Below, piece after piece: positions 38,218 to 50,695 of a stretch of DNA of 64,000 nucleotides (its first letter is position 1; each line of letters begins with the position of its first letter). The stretch covers positions 82,425,400 to 82,489,399 of the forward strand of contig OV050030.1 in the NCBI GenBank assembly GCA_920105625.2. Reading direction: 5' to 3'. The notes beneath the pieces were generated by a model. That model saw nothing but the letters and a program-made list of their open reading frames with translations. It was not told the DNA's origin and did no database searches. A program made the translations under genes and the position numbers. The DNA is from Clusia tigrina. Lineage: Eukaryota; Arthropoda; Insecta; Diptera; Clusiidae.

Positions 38218-41200
38218 TTATTGAAGTGCTCTATGATAAACAACGTTCTTCGTTTTCGAATTTGTATTGTTCGTGAATACATAGAGAACAGATGGCTTTC
38301 CAATGCGGAAACATGCAACATAAAGTTGTCCATGTGAAAATACTTGATATTTTAAATACACACCGCAAACTCCAAACGACTGGCCTTGTGATTTATTGAT
38401 AGTCATTGCAAACGCGAGACGCACTGGAAACTGCAATCGCCTGAACTCGAATGGCATGGTTTCATTGGTATTCGTGCTATCAATACATCTTCCCCTTTGA
38501 ATTTTCCAGTTAAAATGGTCACTTCAATCACATTTGGCATTTAATTTTTCACTGCGAGTCTCGTACCATTACATAAACGCGGCTGGTTGATATTACGCAA
38601 CATAATAATGGTCACACCAACTTTCAATTGTAGATTATGTGGTGGTAATCCAGGCAATTCCAAAGAATTCAAGAATTCAGTTGGATAGTGAACCACATTT
38701 TCTTCCTCAACAACCGTATCCAATGACTTGTACGAAACCAATTCGCCAGGAATCTTAGACTGTATAACCATGTTCAATACACTGACGTCTTTGTTTTTCG
38801 CCGCTAAAATTGCCCTTTCACTTAACCAAATATGACATTTATACTGTTGTCCTATGTTTGGAAATACACTTTCAATCAATTCTTCATTGGTTTGAGCAAA
38901 ACGGCAAAAATCATTAGGGAAAGTTATCAATCCATTTTCATCGACTGGCATAGCACCATTTCCAATTTTCAACAATTGCTTGGAAAATGTATCAGCAGAT
39001 GGATCATTCTGGAACTGAACACGAACGTTGGTGGTTAACTTCATTGTTTCAACGTGTCTCCATAAATATGATGATTTTAAGCAAGCATTAATTTCATCAG
39101 CAGGTGTTGACTTTGGAATGACAGGCAATGTTTGGCGAAAATCACCAGCCAATAGAATCAATGCGCCACCAAATAACTCCGAATTACCTCGAAGATCTTT
39201 CAAAGTTCTATCCAAAGCTCAGACTGATTTCTTGTGTGCCATCGTACATTCATCCCAAATAATAATGGAGCATTGCTGCAACACTTTAGCTGTGCCAGAT
39301 CCGTTTGATATATTACACGTTGGAGTTTCGTTCACGTTGTAATTCAATGGTAGTTTCAAAGCCGAATGAGCCGTTCGACCACCATCTAACAAAGTAGCAG
39401 CAATACCGGAAGAAGCTAACGCCAATCCAATTTTACTTTTGGCACGTAATGTTGCCAGTAACAATGAAATTAAAAACTTTTTTCCAGTTCCACCCGGAGC
39501 ATCCAGAAAATAAAATCCACCAACACCATTGCTAACAACTTGCATGATTTTATCATAAGCCGTTTTCTGTTCAGCATTCAATTTCGTTACATTTGCTTGA
39601 ACAAATGCATTCAAATCGTTCCGATCGTACTGCTGCTCACGTCGAAATTCTAAGTCGCGTACATCGTTCATTGATCGATTTGGAGATGGCATCCCTAATT
39701 GTATCAATGCCTTATTTGCAATTGCTAAACATAAATCCTCAATTTGAATTAAAGCTTCATTGTAAATTTCCGGTGTATATTCCATATCTAGATTAGCACG
39801 TATTTGACGAACTCGATACAAAATATCTTCAGATAAATAATCCTGATATTTAATCCACAATTCGGGAGGATTGGACGGAAAACATGTTGACAAAATGATT
39901 GCAAATAAAACACGTATTTGATGTGGATGGGCCGAAACAGCTAGATCAGCCAGAGTTTGATCCCATTGCGTATCACTTTCCAACAAATTCAATTTTTGAC
40001 ATGCTTCACGATACGTTGCACACACTACTCCATCTACTGTTCTCAATGATTGAAACGATTTTGGACCACGAACATTTACTAAAAGCAATCGCAAATAATA
40101 ACATTCGGCATTATTTGGATGAATAGTATAGACACGTCCCAATGCATCACTTGAAAAGAGATTTGAATAACCTTCAACTCGATTTCCTTGCTTGCGTCGC
40201 TGAAATTCTTTTTTCGATGCATTCCATGTGAAATATTTTGGCACTTCTGCATACAATAAAGTTGTAGCAAATACACCCGATGCACACAATTTGAAAAATG
40301 CAGTCAAAGTTGTATTAGGTGGTGCCTGAGCAACTTGCGCTGCATTTTGAGCAGTGAAATAAACACGTTGGCCATTCTCGAGATGAACGGCTAAGTGAAC
40401 AACAGTAGGATGTCTCTAATGAATTGAAAATGAGAAAATGCTCCAAATTGCTTCGTTGGAACTAATATAGCGTCCCATTTGATATTGGTGTATTTCATCG
40501 TTGCGTTTTGGATGAGATGCACCAAAAACAGCCATATCACTTCCTTTATTTACGTATTTGCATATGTACTTCATCGATTTCACGCTATTACAATATTCGA
40601 CGTTAATGTGTGCCTTAAATGTCTTAGAAAGCAATGGTGAATATGGAACAACCCAACGATTGTCGACTTCCACATCAGTATTTCTTACTTTAATCGTAAC
40701 TGATCTGCCATTGTCTTCAGTCGAACGGCGTCGATTCAATGGATATCCATCATTTCCTGTCACTGTATCCGAAACTAAAGTTCTCGGGTATCGTTTGCTG
40801 CATTTGCCATCAATCATGCAAGGTGGGTGAATATTTAATTCACCACATGGGCCATGAATCATATTTGTAAGCACGACATCATACAAATCTGGATCAACAG
40901 TGCTGTCTGGAATCTCAGCAGAAATCACATCGTCCACTTGTTCTGGCATTATTTTTTCAATCAACCAAATTAGGATGTGTGCGTGTGGCAAACCACGCTT
41001 CTGCCACTCAAGAGAATACATCCAACACTTGACTTCACCAAAAATCTTTGATTTAATGATGAAATCCATAAGCGCTTTCAGTTTTAGTTTGAATACACGT
41101 GCCGTGATATCATGACGATCAGTTGAATTTTGGCCAGCAAACAGATTATCTGTAATATGGCTCCATTGCGGATTGCAGGTAAACGTTATAAATAGATCCG

Positions 41201-42684
41201 GCCGACGATAGTTACGCACATACGTCATTGCATCCTGTGCGTACTAGTGCATATGACGTGGACTTCCTGTGTACGATGAAGGCAATATGATCATTTTACC
41301 AAGATCTTGAACATTACCATCACTTTTGATTGCATCACGCAAATGGATATATTCTTCCGATCTCAACTTTTTCTGGTTGAAGTGAATAAAATTCAACCGT
41401 TCAGTTTCAATTTTGGCATACATGTCAACCACATACTGATGGAAAAGCCGACGACAATTAAAAATGTGATTGACTTGATTTTGACGAATTATGAGCCGGT
41501 ATGAATAATAGTTCATTGCGGAGACCTTTTTATTCGTTTCCATTCCTAAAATAATGAATTGAAACCAAACTATTTAAAAAATTACCATAACAAAATAGAA
41601 ATTTAAAATACTAACCTGTGGAAGTGTTGATCATTTTAATGTTAAAGTTATATCCATCTTCACCACGTGAAAACAGCAATGGATACTGTAATCCATCGTA
41701 ACAACGATGAGTTTCAGAAACTTGCTGAAGCCCCGTATTTCGTCGATGTAACACAATATCACGTGAATTAAATTCATCTCCAACAATTACAATGGCTACT
41801 TCATCAATTGTCGGTGCATTGAATCTTCTAATATGCTGACCTGGTGGTGTTTTATCAGCATGAATGACAATGGAATAGCACGGCATTCGATCAAGAGCCA
41901 TTTGAAATAAACGGAACAATTCATTTTCTTCGTGCAACATGGTTTGCAAGTCTTGAACAAAGTATCTTTTCAAATCTGATGAAATATTGCAACGTTGATT
42001 TGCTTCAGCAGATGCGTCATCCACAAAGTATAATTGCAGGAATTGATAACTTTGATCAGAGAAGGGTAACAAAGAACCAAGTCGATGGTATACTTGGCCT
42101 TGAATCTGTTGAAAATCGAAATCAAAGTCGAACGTTGCGTTATTACCAAAAAAATCGTTATTTTTTAATTCATGTAAAATTACCTTAAACGTTGGCATAA
42201 AGTTAAATCGAATAATGTTCGTTGCACCGAATGACGTCATTTGAAAGCATGAATTATACTTTTGAATATTCTTCAAGAAATGACTTGAATTCGGTGCGCC
42301 ACCCAATATCAAAGACAGCAACGGTTCTGGCGGTGCCATCAAATCAAGTGACTTTACTTGCCCATTTGCACAACATTCTCCAGGTGTTTCAGATTTGAAT
42401 TTCAATGCTTTACAATGCTTGCATACAATATCCATTCCACCAATCGAAACACTTTGATGTGAAGCATAATCAATACTGGTGTCATACGCAAATGCTGCTC
42501 TTTCAAGCACCACATGACGAATAGGATTTTGTTGCATTCGAATAGCTGCACGACGACGATTAGCAGAAGTAGCAAAAGCAGAATTCGTAGCCGCACTCTG
42601 CTCATCGCTTTGAGAAGCCCTTAATAAAGCAACTGCTCTCGCTCTTCGAGTACGACGTCCCAAATTACTACGTGGCCGTACCAT
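38218..42684 (-). pseudogene. Helitron Rep/helicase protein, one intron, few disabling mutations
   Basis: Start ATG at 42684 (MVRPRSNLGRRTRRAR). The first exon (to 41616) includes a Cys cluster (VCKHCKALKF...CC). Exon 2 starts at 41545. The Rep domain at 41228-40416 has LFITFTCNPQW, the HUH motif in GLPHAHILIWL (about 40985) and YICKYVNKGSD with the two catalytic Tyr. The helicase has GGFYFLDAPGGTGKKFLI (Walker A, about 39500), IIWDECTMAH (Walker B), and AFAMTINKSQGQSF near the C-terminus (about 38400). In-frame stops at about 41248, 40420, 39218 and 38541, and one frameshift near 38460, are the only breaks seen. Confidence 0.88.
41546..41615 (-). other. 70-bp putative intron in the Helitron gene
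   Basis: On the minus strand ACTTCCACAG|GTTAGT marks the donor and TTATTTTAG|GAATGG the acceptor. Reading through gives an immediate stop (GGT TAG). Removing the 70 bases restores the frame from INTSTG to METNKKVSAMNYYSY in the correct phase. The interval is AT-rich with a T-rich end, like short fly introns. Confidence 0.75.
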
Positions 42685-43234
42685 ATTACACTGAATTTAA
42701 GTCACACGAAAATATCAATGTTATTGTTCTTGTTGTTTTTCCCTTGTGTATTTATGAAAATGATAATAAATTTTTTTTAAAATGAAAATAATTTAACCGG
42801 CTTTATTCACTGTGTATCACACGGAGTCAAGTTGAAATGTGACATTATAAGAAACACTGAGATATATATACGCACATAAGCAGGTACGCAATGCTCTGCA
42901 ATTCTGTTTTGTTGTTATTCGCAATGAAGTCGGCTGTAAAGTTATTTGAAGTTTCTCTTTAAAATTCATACAATTCAAACAATTCATATTACAGAGTTGC
43001 AATTTTATATTAGTCAAACAGGGATTAGTCAAACAGTAGTGAAGCGATTCCACCACCATTTGTGTACATAAGCAGGTACGCACATTCAAACGCACATAAC
43101 TAACGTACCAAAAGAGATACAGATGTTGCATATATAAAAGAACCACCGCATTGATGCAACCTTTAAAAAAAACACAAATTCGAAAATCCGTCAACGCATT
43201 AAGGCTAACATCGGTTACATACACTTTTTACAAC

Positions 43235-43236
<2 letters not shown>
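42685..43236 (-). other. Helitron 5' untranslated region, no gene
   Basis: AT-rich, without convincing coding potential. The Helitron 5' TC terminus could not be placed and may be hidden in or lost at the (TA)n at 43236. Confidence 0.5.
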
Positions 43237-43275
<39 letters not shown>

Positions 43276-43276
43276 A

Positions 43277-43344
<68 letters not shown>
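43237..43344. repeat. (TA)n array, left of errantivirus
   Basis: TA array with one ctatcta interruption, ending exactly at the errantivirus LTR. The TATA at 43341-43344 is a possible target duplication. Confidence 0.95.
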
Positions 43345-43346
<2 letters not shown>

Positions 43347-43636
43347 TTAACGTATAATACATTGTATTTGTCCACACACGAGCATACAACGCAGACATTG
43401 TGTCAGCACCAACATTCCAGCTGGATCCTATTGCACTTGGGAACGGGTAAAGGTATTTAGCAACGTTCCCACACTCGGCGCGTGGACTACGTCAGCAGTT
43501 TATGTCTTTAGTTAAGTTATGTTAAGATCATTATTGTTTGTAAACTTCAGTCCGGTTTTGTTCATAAATAAAGTAAGACGTGTTGCTAATCCAACACGCA
43601 ACCTTTTTTAAAAATTAAATTAAATTAATATTTTGT
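43345..43636 (+). repeat. 5' LTR of errantivirus
   Basis: Starts AGTTAACGTATAA and shares sequence with the 3' LTR up to aatattttgt (43636). It has an AATAAA signal near 43566. Confidence 0.92.
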
Positions 43637-43640
43637 GAAT

Positions 43641-43658
43641 TGGCGCCCGAGCAGGGAC
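43641..43658 (+). other. Primer-binding site, tRNA-Lys type
   Basis: TGGCGCCCGAGCAGGGAC four bases after the LTR. It differs by one base from the classical tRNA-Lys3 primer site. Confidence 0.88.
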
Positions 43659-43659
43659 C

Positions 43660-44494
43660 TCTTTTGTACCCTTGCACACATTTGCCTGAGACGATAGGCA
43701 AGTAAGGACGAAGAGGTTTAACCCAGAAAAAGGTCCAACAATTCCGGCTCACCGTTTAGAGTGAGAAAAGGACGCGCCCTAGTAGTCAACGCAAACGGGA
43801 GGTGATCACGGGATCATCAGCAGTCTCACTGTAGTGGTTAAGAACTTTAAAAAATAAGGAAATTGTGAAGTAAATGCTTAAAGTGTTTGTGAAAATAAAT
43901 TATAGAATCCTAAGAATATAAAATTGTGACTTTATTAAAGAAAAAATAATAATCTAAGAAAGTGAGGAAATTTATTTAAAAGAAAGAAATTATTATTAAA
44001 AGGAAAAGAATTAAATATTATTTAGAAAAAAAGAAGATAAAAAATAAGTTATAAGTGTGAAGAAATTAAAAGAAATTATCATTGAAAGAAAGAATTATTA
44101 AATGAAAAGGAAAATTAAACATAAACAAGTGTGAAGAAATTAAAAGAAATTATCATTGAAAAAAAAAAAAAGAATTAGTAAATAAAAAATAAAATTAAAA
44201 ATAAATGATAAATGTGAAGAAATATTAAGAAATTATTATTAAAAAGAAAAAAAACAGAAATTGGAAAAAAGTTGTTAAAAAAGAATAGTGAAATTGTAAT
44301 TTTCGAAAGAAAAAATTCATACGAAGCAAACAGCATCAACGGCATCAGTGGAAAAAAAGTCATGGTGATTGTAAGGTGAGTGGCAGATTGTAAGATTATA
44401 TATTGATTGCTATTTTATATTTATTCGCGAAACAAAACGTTCCTTAGTCCATCCTATTCCTTTCCTTTTTTTGTGAAAAAGTTCCAAAAAAATA
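43660..44494 (+). other. Errantivirus leader, no gene
   Basis: An 830-bp A-rich leader with repeated aagaaattaaaagaaattat words. Packaging signals are usual here, but none can be defined from the sequence. A splice donor for env mRNA would also lie in this region or in gag. Confidence 0.6.
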
Positions 44495-45922
44495 TTGTTA
44501 AAAGAGAGTATGCCAGTTGACAGTATCGAAGAGATTACGGACAGACTAAGTAGAACCCTCACAATGAGCCAACCACAGAGGCCTAGCACTAGTTCCAGTG
44601 GACTCTCTCAAGCTCAAAAGGAGGAAGTTAGAACTATAGTGTTGGATTACTTCAAACAGGACACCCCTGATGAAGGAGGGGATCAACCTATAGGAGCAAT
44701 TCGTATCGAAGAATTGGACAAAATTCCCGATATTGTTAGATCACTAAGAGAATTTTCGGGAATTGCGGGCGAATTCGGTTCATGGCGGAAATCGGTAGAA
44801 AGGGTACTGGAGCTTTTCGAAAGCATTAAAGGTACTGGAAGATATTTTGCCATTCTCCATACAATACGAACAAAAATTACTGGGGAAGCAGACACTACTC
44901 TTGATTCATACAGAACACCTCTAGACTAGGTCAAGATAAGAAAGTGTCTAATGATGCATTACTCCGATAGGAGAGATATTGGTACACTTGAATATCAGAT
45001 GACAACCATGTGTCAAGGACACAAAACCATAACAGAATTCTATCAAGCGGTGTACCAACACCTATCACTAATATTGGACAAGATAACTTGTCTTGAACTG
45101 GACACAGGTAGCCTTTCTTCAATGACAAACGCTTATAGAGAAAAAGCACTTGATACCTTCGTGCGTGGGCTGAAAGGCGATTTGCCAAGACTATTAAGCG
45201 TCAAGGAACCCACATCTTTGCCACAGGCATTACACATCTGTTTAAAATTGGACAATATGACTTATCGGATGCATCATGCTCACGGGCAGATACCTAAGCC
45301 AAACGCGCAGGGATACAAACCAAATCCTCAGGTATTCACCAGAAATATTTTTTATCCTGAACTCGCTCATGGGGGAGCTCCAACCAGACCACAATTGCCA
45401 GCACGATTCATACCAAGGCCAAGGAATGGGCGGAATATTCAGTATCAACCCCGTCAAAAAAATTACCAGTTCACTAACATGAATCAAAGACCTCAAGGAT
45501 ATCCGCGAAACTATCAACAATATCCTACAAATCCGGAACCGATGGAAATTGATCGGTCCATTTAATCTAGGCAGATAAATTATGCCAACAGACCGCCGGT
45601 CAATAATGGTTATAAGAGGCCTTATGAAGGTACGTTCCAAGGACCAATCAACAAGACTCAACGAAACTTTCATTTAAGAACAGAGGGTAATTGCAACAGA
45701 GGAGGCAGCGAAGTGGATAATCCAAAAATTGACAAAGAAATTGAAGCACTCGAAGGAGCTGTAGGAGGTGTACCGGATAAAAATGAATACATGGATGTGG
45801 CCAATAATGAATATATTAATGAACTAACACACTATTCAGGAGAGGACGTAAAAACCTCGGACAGTCTAGTGGAAGATTTTTCTACTGAAGATCTTAAAGC
45901 GGATCTTAATTTGTTTGGTTAA
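44495..45922 (+). pseudogene. gag: Errantivirus gag with two nonsense codons
   Basis: One frame runs the whole length, interrupted only by TAG at 44927-44929 and TAA at 45563-45565. The first is within LD*VKIRKC, where a one-base change from Trp is likely. Gag core phrases include IVRSLREFSGIAGEFGSWRK and FVRGLKGDLPRLLSV. The C-terminal part is rich in Asn, Gln, Pro and Arg instead of having a CCHC knuckle, as in 17.6/297-type gag. It ends at 45922. Confidence 0.88.
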
Positions 45923-47150
45923 ACAGTTCCTCATTACCATACTTTAAGATAAGAACGGGGAACGGAAAAATACTGAAATTCCTTCTGGACACTGGTAGCA
46001 ATAAGAATTATATTAAGTCTGATCTGGCAAATAATCCTCAAAAAAATTGCGACTTCTGCGCTAAAACAATATCTGGCAATGTTCAAATTACACACCACAC
46101 CTTACTAAGGATATTTGGTGATTCTATTGAACCTATTAAATTTTTCCTTCTACCTGGATTGCGGACTTTTGATGCAATACTAGGTAATGATACCTTGAAG
46201 AAACTTTCTGCAATCATTCACACAGCTGATAATTACTTTACAATAACGAATGGTATGAAAATACCAATTTACCAATATATGTCGCAGGACGTGAACAGTC
46301 TGGAAATACGAGTTGAACACCTTTCTGAGAACCTAACATCAACTATGATGAAAATCATAGAATCTCACAAGAATCTTTTTGCAGATCCTATGAAAAATTA
46401 ACTTACACAACGAGAGTACAGGGTGAAATTCGTACAACCACGGACGAGCCTACTTACACAAGAAACTATCCTTACCCAAAGGCTCTGAAAAATGTTGTCG
46501 AGGAAGAAATAAGCAAATTATTAAAAGACGGGATCATAAGACCATCTCATTCTCCCTATAATTCACCCATATGGGTCGTGCCGAAAAAAGAGGATGCATC
46601 TGGAAAGAGGAAGTACAGAGTCGTAGTGGATTTTAGAAAATTGAATGCGGTTACTGTAGCAGACAAATATCCAATACCAGAAGTTGGGGAAGTTTTATCT
46701 CAACTGGGCGGCAACAAATTCTTTACGGTAATTGATCTGAAAAGTGGTTTTCATCAAATACCGCTCAGGCAAGAAGACATCGAGAAAACGGCATTCTCAG
46801 TGAACAATGGGAAGTACGTGTTCACAAGGCTTCCGTTTGGATTAAAAAATGCCCCATCAATATTCCAGAGAGCATTGGATGATATTCTAAGAAACTTCAT
46901 CGGAAGGACTTGTTATGTCTATATCGATGACATAATTATATTCAGTAAAGACGAAGAATCACATTTTAAACATTTGAAGGAAATCTTTTGTACGTTGGCA
47001 GAGGCAAATATGAGAGTGCAGTTAGATAAATGCGTCTTCTTTAAAAGAGAAGTTGAATTTCTTGGTTTCAAAGTATCTGAGGGTGGCATAAGTACAATAA
47101 AGGACAGAGTGGATGCCATGGTAAGAATTCCTTACCCTAAAACTTTGAGT
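45922..47150 (+). pseudogene. pol: Errantivirus protease and RT, 3'-deleted
   Basis: The pol frame is -1 relative to gag and overlaps its stop (TTAAAC at 45919-45924), consistent with -1 frameshifting. Protease: FLLDTGSNKNYIKSDL (about 45980) and FDAILGNDTLKKLSAI. A one-base shift in AAAAATT near 46393 leads to RT with YNSPIWVVPKK, RVVVDFRKLNAVTV, FTVIDLKSGFHQI, TRLPFGLKNAPSIFQ and YVYIDDIIIFS (about 46915). Sequence leaves RT at about 47146 and enters env. Confidence 0.92.
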
Positions 47151-47943
47151 AAAAATTGCTCTCGAAGGTTACAATATACCTTACATATTAAGTGTTCCGA
47201 CAACAGATACTGAAAATTGTATTAGATTACTTATTAAGGCTATCAAAAGGGAAAATATTGTAACTAGGCTAGATTATGAATACGTCCTAGACTGTAAGAA
47301 TAAGAAAAGAATATTTGGATTAAAAAAGAAATGTAATACATACAATAGTTTATCAATATGTAGTCCTGAAACTTATGACGATATCACAGATTCCCCGTGC
47401 ATCCCGAAACTTTTGGCGAGTCAGATATCAAAGTGCACCACCACCAATAACGAACACATTTTTACAACAGAAGAAATTGAGGATGGCATATTATTTTTGA
47501 ACCAATTCAGTGGACAAATTGATGTTGACAACTCAACCATGTGGCTCAATGGATCGTATGTAATTCACCACTACTTATCCAGAAAAATCACTACAACAAA
47601 ACCTCTTCCTGCCTTAATTCAACCCATGAGCTCCAACGCTGAAGAGAGAACATTATCTCTGGAACTAATCAATGACATCAATATCAAAAATTCTTTGGCA
47701 ATCCGTAAACTTAAATCGATAAACCAAATAAGTCTATCATTGAACTTGGGAATGGTATCGACTTTCCTGCTAATTGGGGTTTTCGTTCTTGCAAAATACT
47801 GGAAGAAATGGAGAAACATCAGACCTAAACCAGTTGAAAATGTTATCGAAGAGCCTCAACAAGATAATCAACCTACAAATGATTTTACCAGGATATCGAG
47901 TAAAGACAAGAAAAAGAGATTCCACAGCCTGCCATTCTTTTGA
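47151..47943 (+). pseudogene. env: Errantivirus env C-terminal part
   Basis: Open from the deletion junction to the stop at 47941-47943. It has several Cys residues, a possible N-glycosylation site (NGS near 47550), a membrane anchor (SLNLGMVSTFLLIGVFVLAK, about 47735-47795) and a basic cytoplasmic tail. Env N-terminal half with signal peptide and fusion cleavage region is deleted. The insect errantivirus env is a fusion-protein-type glycoprotein; this copy cannot make it. Confidence 0.82.
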
Positions 47944-47969
47944 TGTTCCATTCGAGGACGTATGGAACT

Positions 47970-47981
47970 TAGAGGGGGAGG
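47970..47981 (+). other. Polypurine tract
   Basis: TTAGAGGGGGAGG immediately upstream of AGTTAAC of the 3' LTR, where plus-strand DNA synthesis starts. Confidence 0.85.
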
Positions 47982-48280
47982 AGTTAACGTATAATATATT
48001 GTATTTGTCCACACACGAGCATACAACGCAGACATTGTGTCAGCACCAACATTCCAGCGGGATCCTATTGCACTTGGGAACGGGTAAAGGTATTTAGCAA
48101 CGTTCCCACACTCATCACTCGGCGCGTGGACTACGTCAGCAGTTTATGTCTTTAGTTAAGTTATGTTAAGATCATTATTGTTTGTAAACTTCAGTCCGGT
48201 TTTGTTCATAAATAAAGTAAGACGTGTTGCTAATCCAACACGCAACCTTTTTTAAAAATTAAATTAAATTAATATTTTGT
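47982..48280 (+). repeat. 3' LTR of errantivirus
   Basis: Identical to the 5' LTR except for two substitutions (atacatt/atatatt; cagctgg/cagcggg) and an extra atcactc that duplicates neighbouring bases. Followed by ATATATAT. Confidence 0.92.
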
Positions 48281-49330
<1,050 letters not shown>

Positions 49331-49539
49331 GAAGGACAGATTGCTATCCAAATCAACATCCATCATTCTAAACTCACCTCACCGCGAATTTGATGGTCCG
49401 CCTGGGTTCCGGTGGTTTTGACGTGGCCCTCATCTAAGAGCAGTGCATATGCGGCAACAAAATCTGCAGTCTAAAGATGAGAGGTTTCAAGCTGCTAGCC
49501 GCTCAGAACACAGGTAAGCCTCGTGCTTGTATATAAGCA

Positions 49540-50180
49540 AAGGATACCATTAACATCTTCTTGCTCCCACAGTTAAATAATGGCAATACAGTGGCGGCAA
49601 TAATTGGGCTGCAAAATAGCAGTTTGTGGGTAGCCTCAGCTTATATGCCCCATGATAAGGACGCCCCACCGAAGGAAGTTCGGGCATTGGTGATGGAGGC
49701 AGCCCCAGCCAACAGTAACTTGATTGTCTCCAGCGATGTAAACGCTCACAATACATTGTGGGTAAGTACGGGCACTAGTGCAAGAGTTGACTAAATTTTA
49801 GACTTTATTATAGAAAATAAGCTTAGTGTCCTGAATTTAGGCTAAGAGCCGACATTTATAACACAGTATAGAAAGAAAGTTTTGGATATTACCCTGACCT
49901 TCGATCATTTCGCGAATAATGTAAAAAGAGTTTCGAATGAAAATTTATACTCTGACCATCGTTGTATAGAATACGAATTTATCTTCCCAGTATATCCAGT
50001 TAAGATGTATAGACATATACGGAGAACGGACTTGGGAAAGTATAGGAAGACTCTCAGGGCCTAACTACCAAGGAATCCCCCATCTGACCCCACAGACCCT
50101 GTGGAATTAGACTGGCCGATAATTCAGGTAGACAGGGCCTTAAATAATTCACTGACAGCCGGGTGCCCCTGTTGTGAGTT
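49540..50180 (+). pseudogene. LINE endonuclease fragment
   Basis: Phrases NGNTVAAIIGLQNSSLWVAS, NLIVSSDVNAHNTLW (D-N-H-W endonuclease context), ILDFIIENKLSVLNLG, EPTFIT and NLYSDHRCIEYEF (SDHR) appear in order. These make an APE-type LINE endonuclease. Stops replace residues at about 49792 and 49842. No RT follows, so the copy is 3'-truncated or deleted. Clade not assigned. Confidence 0.8.
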
Positions 50181-50354
50181 AAAATCAAGCTACCTACGCG
50201 CAGTTGGCTCAAAGCACCGGCTCCTAACCGATACTACACATTTGGTGTGGTTAGCTTTACGCAATTTAATTCATTAAGAGAGCACATATTTCTAGGGTGC
50301 AAATATTGTAAATGATTAGTATTTATTATTTTATTATTATGGAAACTTTTAGGG
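50181..50354. other. Spacer without recognised feature
   Basis: Nothing recognisable. AT-rich towards the right, where the next LTR begins. Confidence 0.4.
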
Positions 50355-50674
50355 TGTCACAGTTCCGCAGTCAAGCTAACGAAGGGCATTTAGAATGCAT
50401 CGACGACACTTTTACATTCAGTAGGTCAGTTGGCTTGAGCCACTGACACCAATCAATAATTGCGTAACTGGAACACCAGAAAAGTCAATACGCAGACTGT
50501 AATGTTTACTCGTAAATTGTATATAAGAACTAGTATTTTAAGAATAAAGTTTCTTGTTGTTTTTAAACCAAAAGTGATGTAGTGTTTATTGAAAGAGTGA
50601 TTTAGGTTTACAGGACAAGCGCAGGACAAGCACAAGAGGACGTTTCCGACAGCAACCGAATACGGTCTCCAACA
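50355..50674 (+). repeat. Candidate 5' LTR
   Basis: Starts TGTCACAGTTCCGCAG and ends TCTCCAACA. It contains a TATA box (tgtatataag, about 50518) and AATAAA (about 50541), properly spaced for U3-R-U5. No second copy is in the window. Confidence 0.55.
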
Positions 50675-50677
50675 TTT

Positions 50678-50695
50678 TGGCGCAGCCGGTCTAAA
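50678..50695 (+). other. Candidate primer-binding site
   Basis: TGGCGCAGCCGGTCTAAA three bases after the proposed LTR end. TGGCGCAGYCGGT is similar to tRNA-Ser-type sites used by 17.6/297-like elements. Confidence 0.6.

Larger units (their letters stand above)
43345..48280 (+). mobile_element. Errantivirus (Ty3/gypsy group), young, large pol-env deletion
   Basis: Two LTRs (43345-43636; 47982-48280) differ by only two substitutions and one 7-bp insertion by eye. The PBS matches tRNA-Lys. The interior has gag, protease, RT, then jumps to the C-terminal half of env and a polypurine tract. RNase H, integrase and env N-terminus are missing. Flanks on both sides are (TA)n, matching the known TATA-type target preference of 17.6/297/gypsy-type errantiviruses. 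Confidence 0.92.

Noticed and set aside
42817..43224. 135-codon minus-strand frame upstream of the Helitron gene
   Set aside because: Cys/Leu-rich without motif and interrupted from the Helitron start; more likely part of its 5' UTR.
49511..49572. Intron-like GTAAGC...CCCACAG just upstream of the LINE endonuclease fragment
   Set aside because: The sequence before the donor has no recognisable coding continuity with the endonuclease, and LINEs rarely keep introns. Probably chance.
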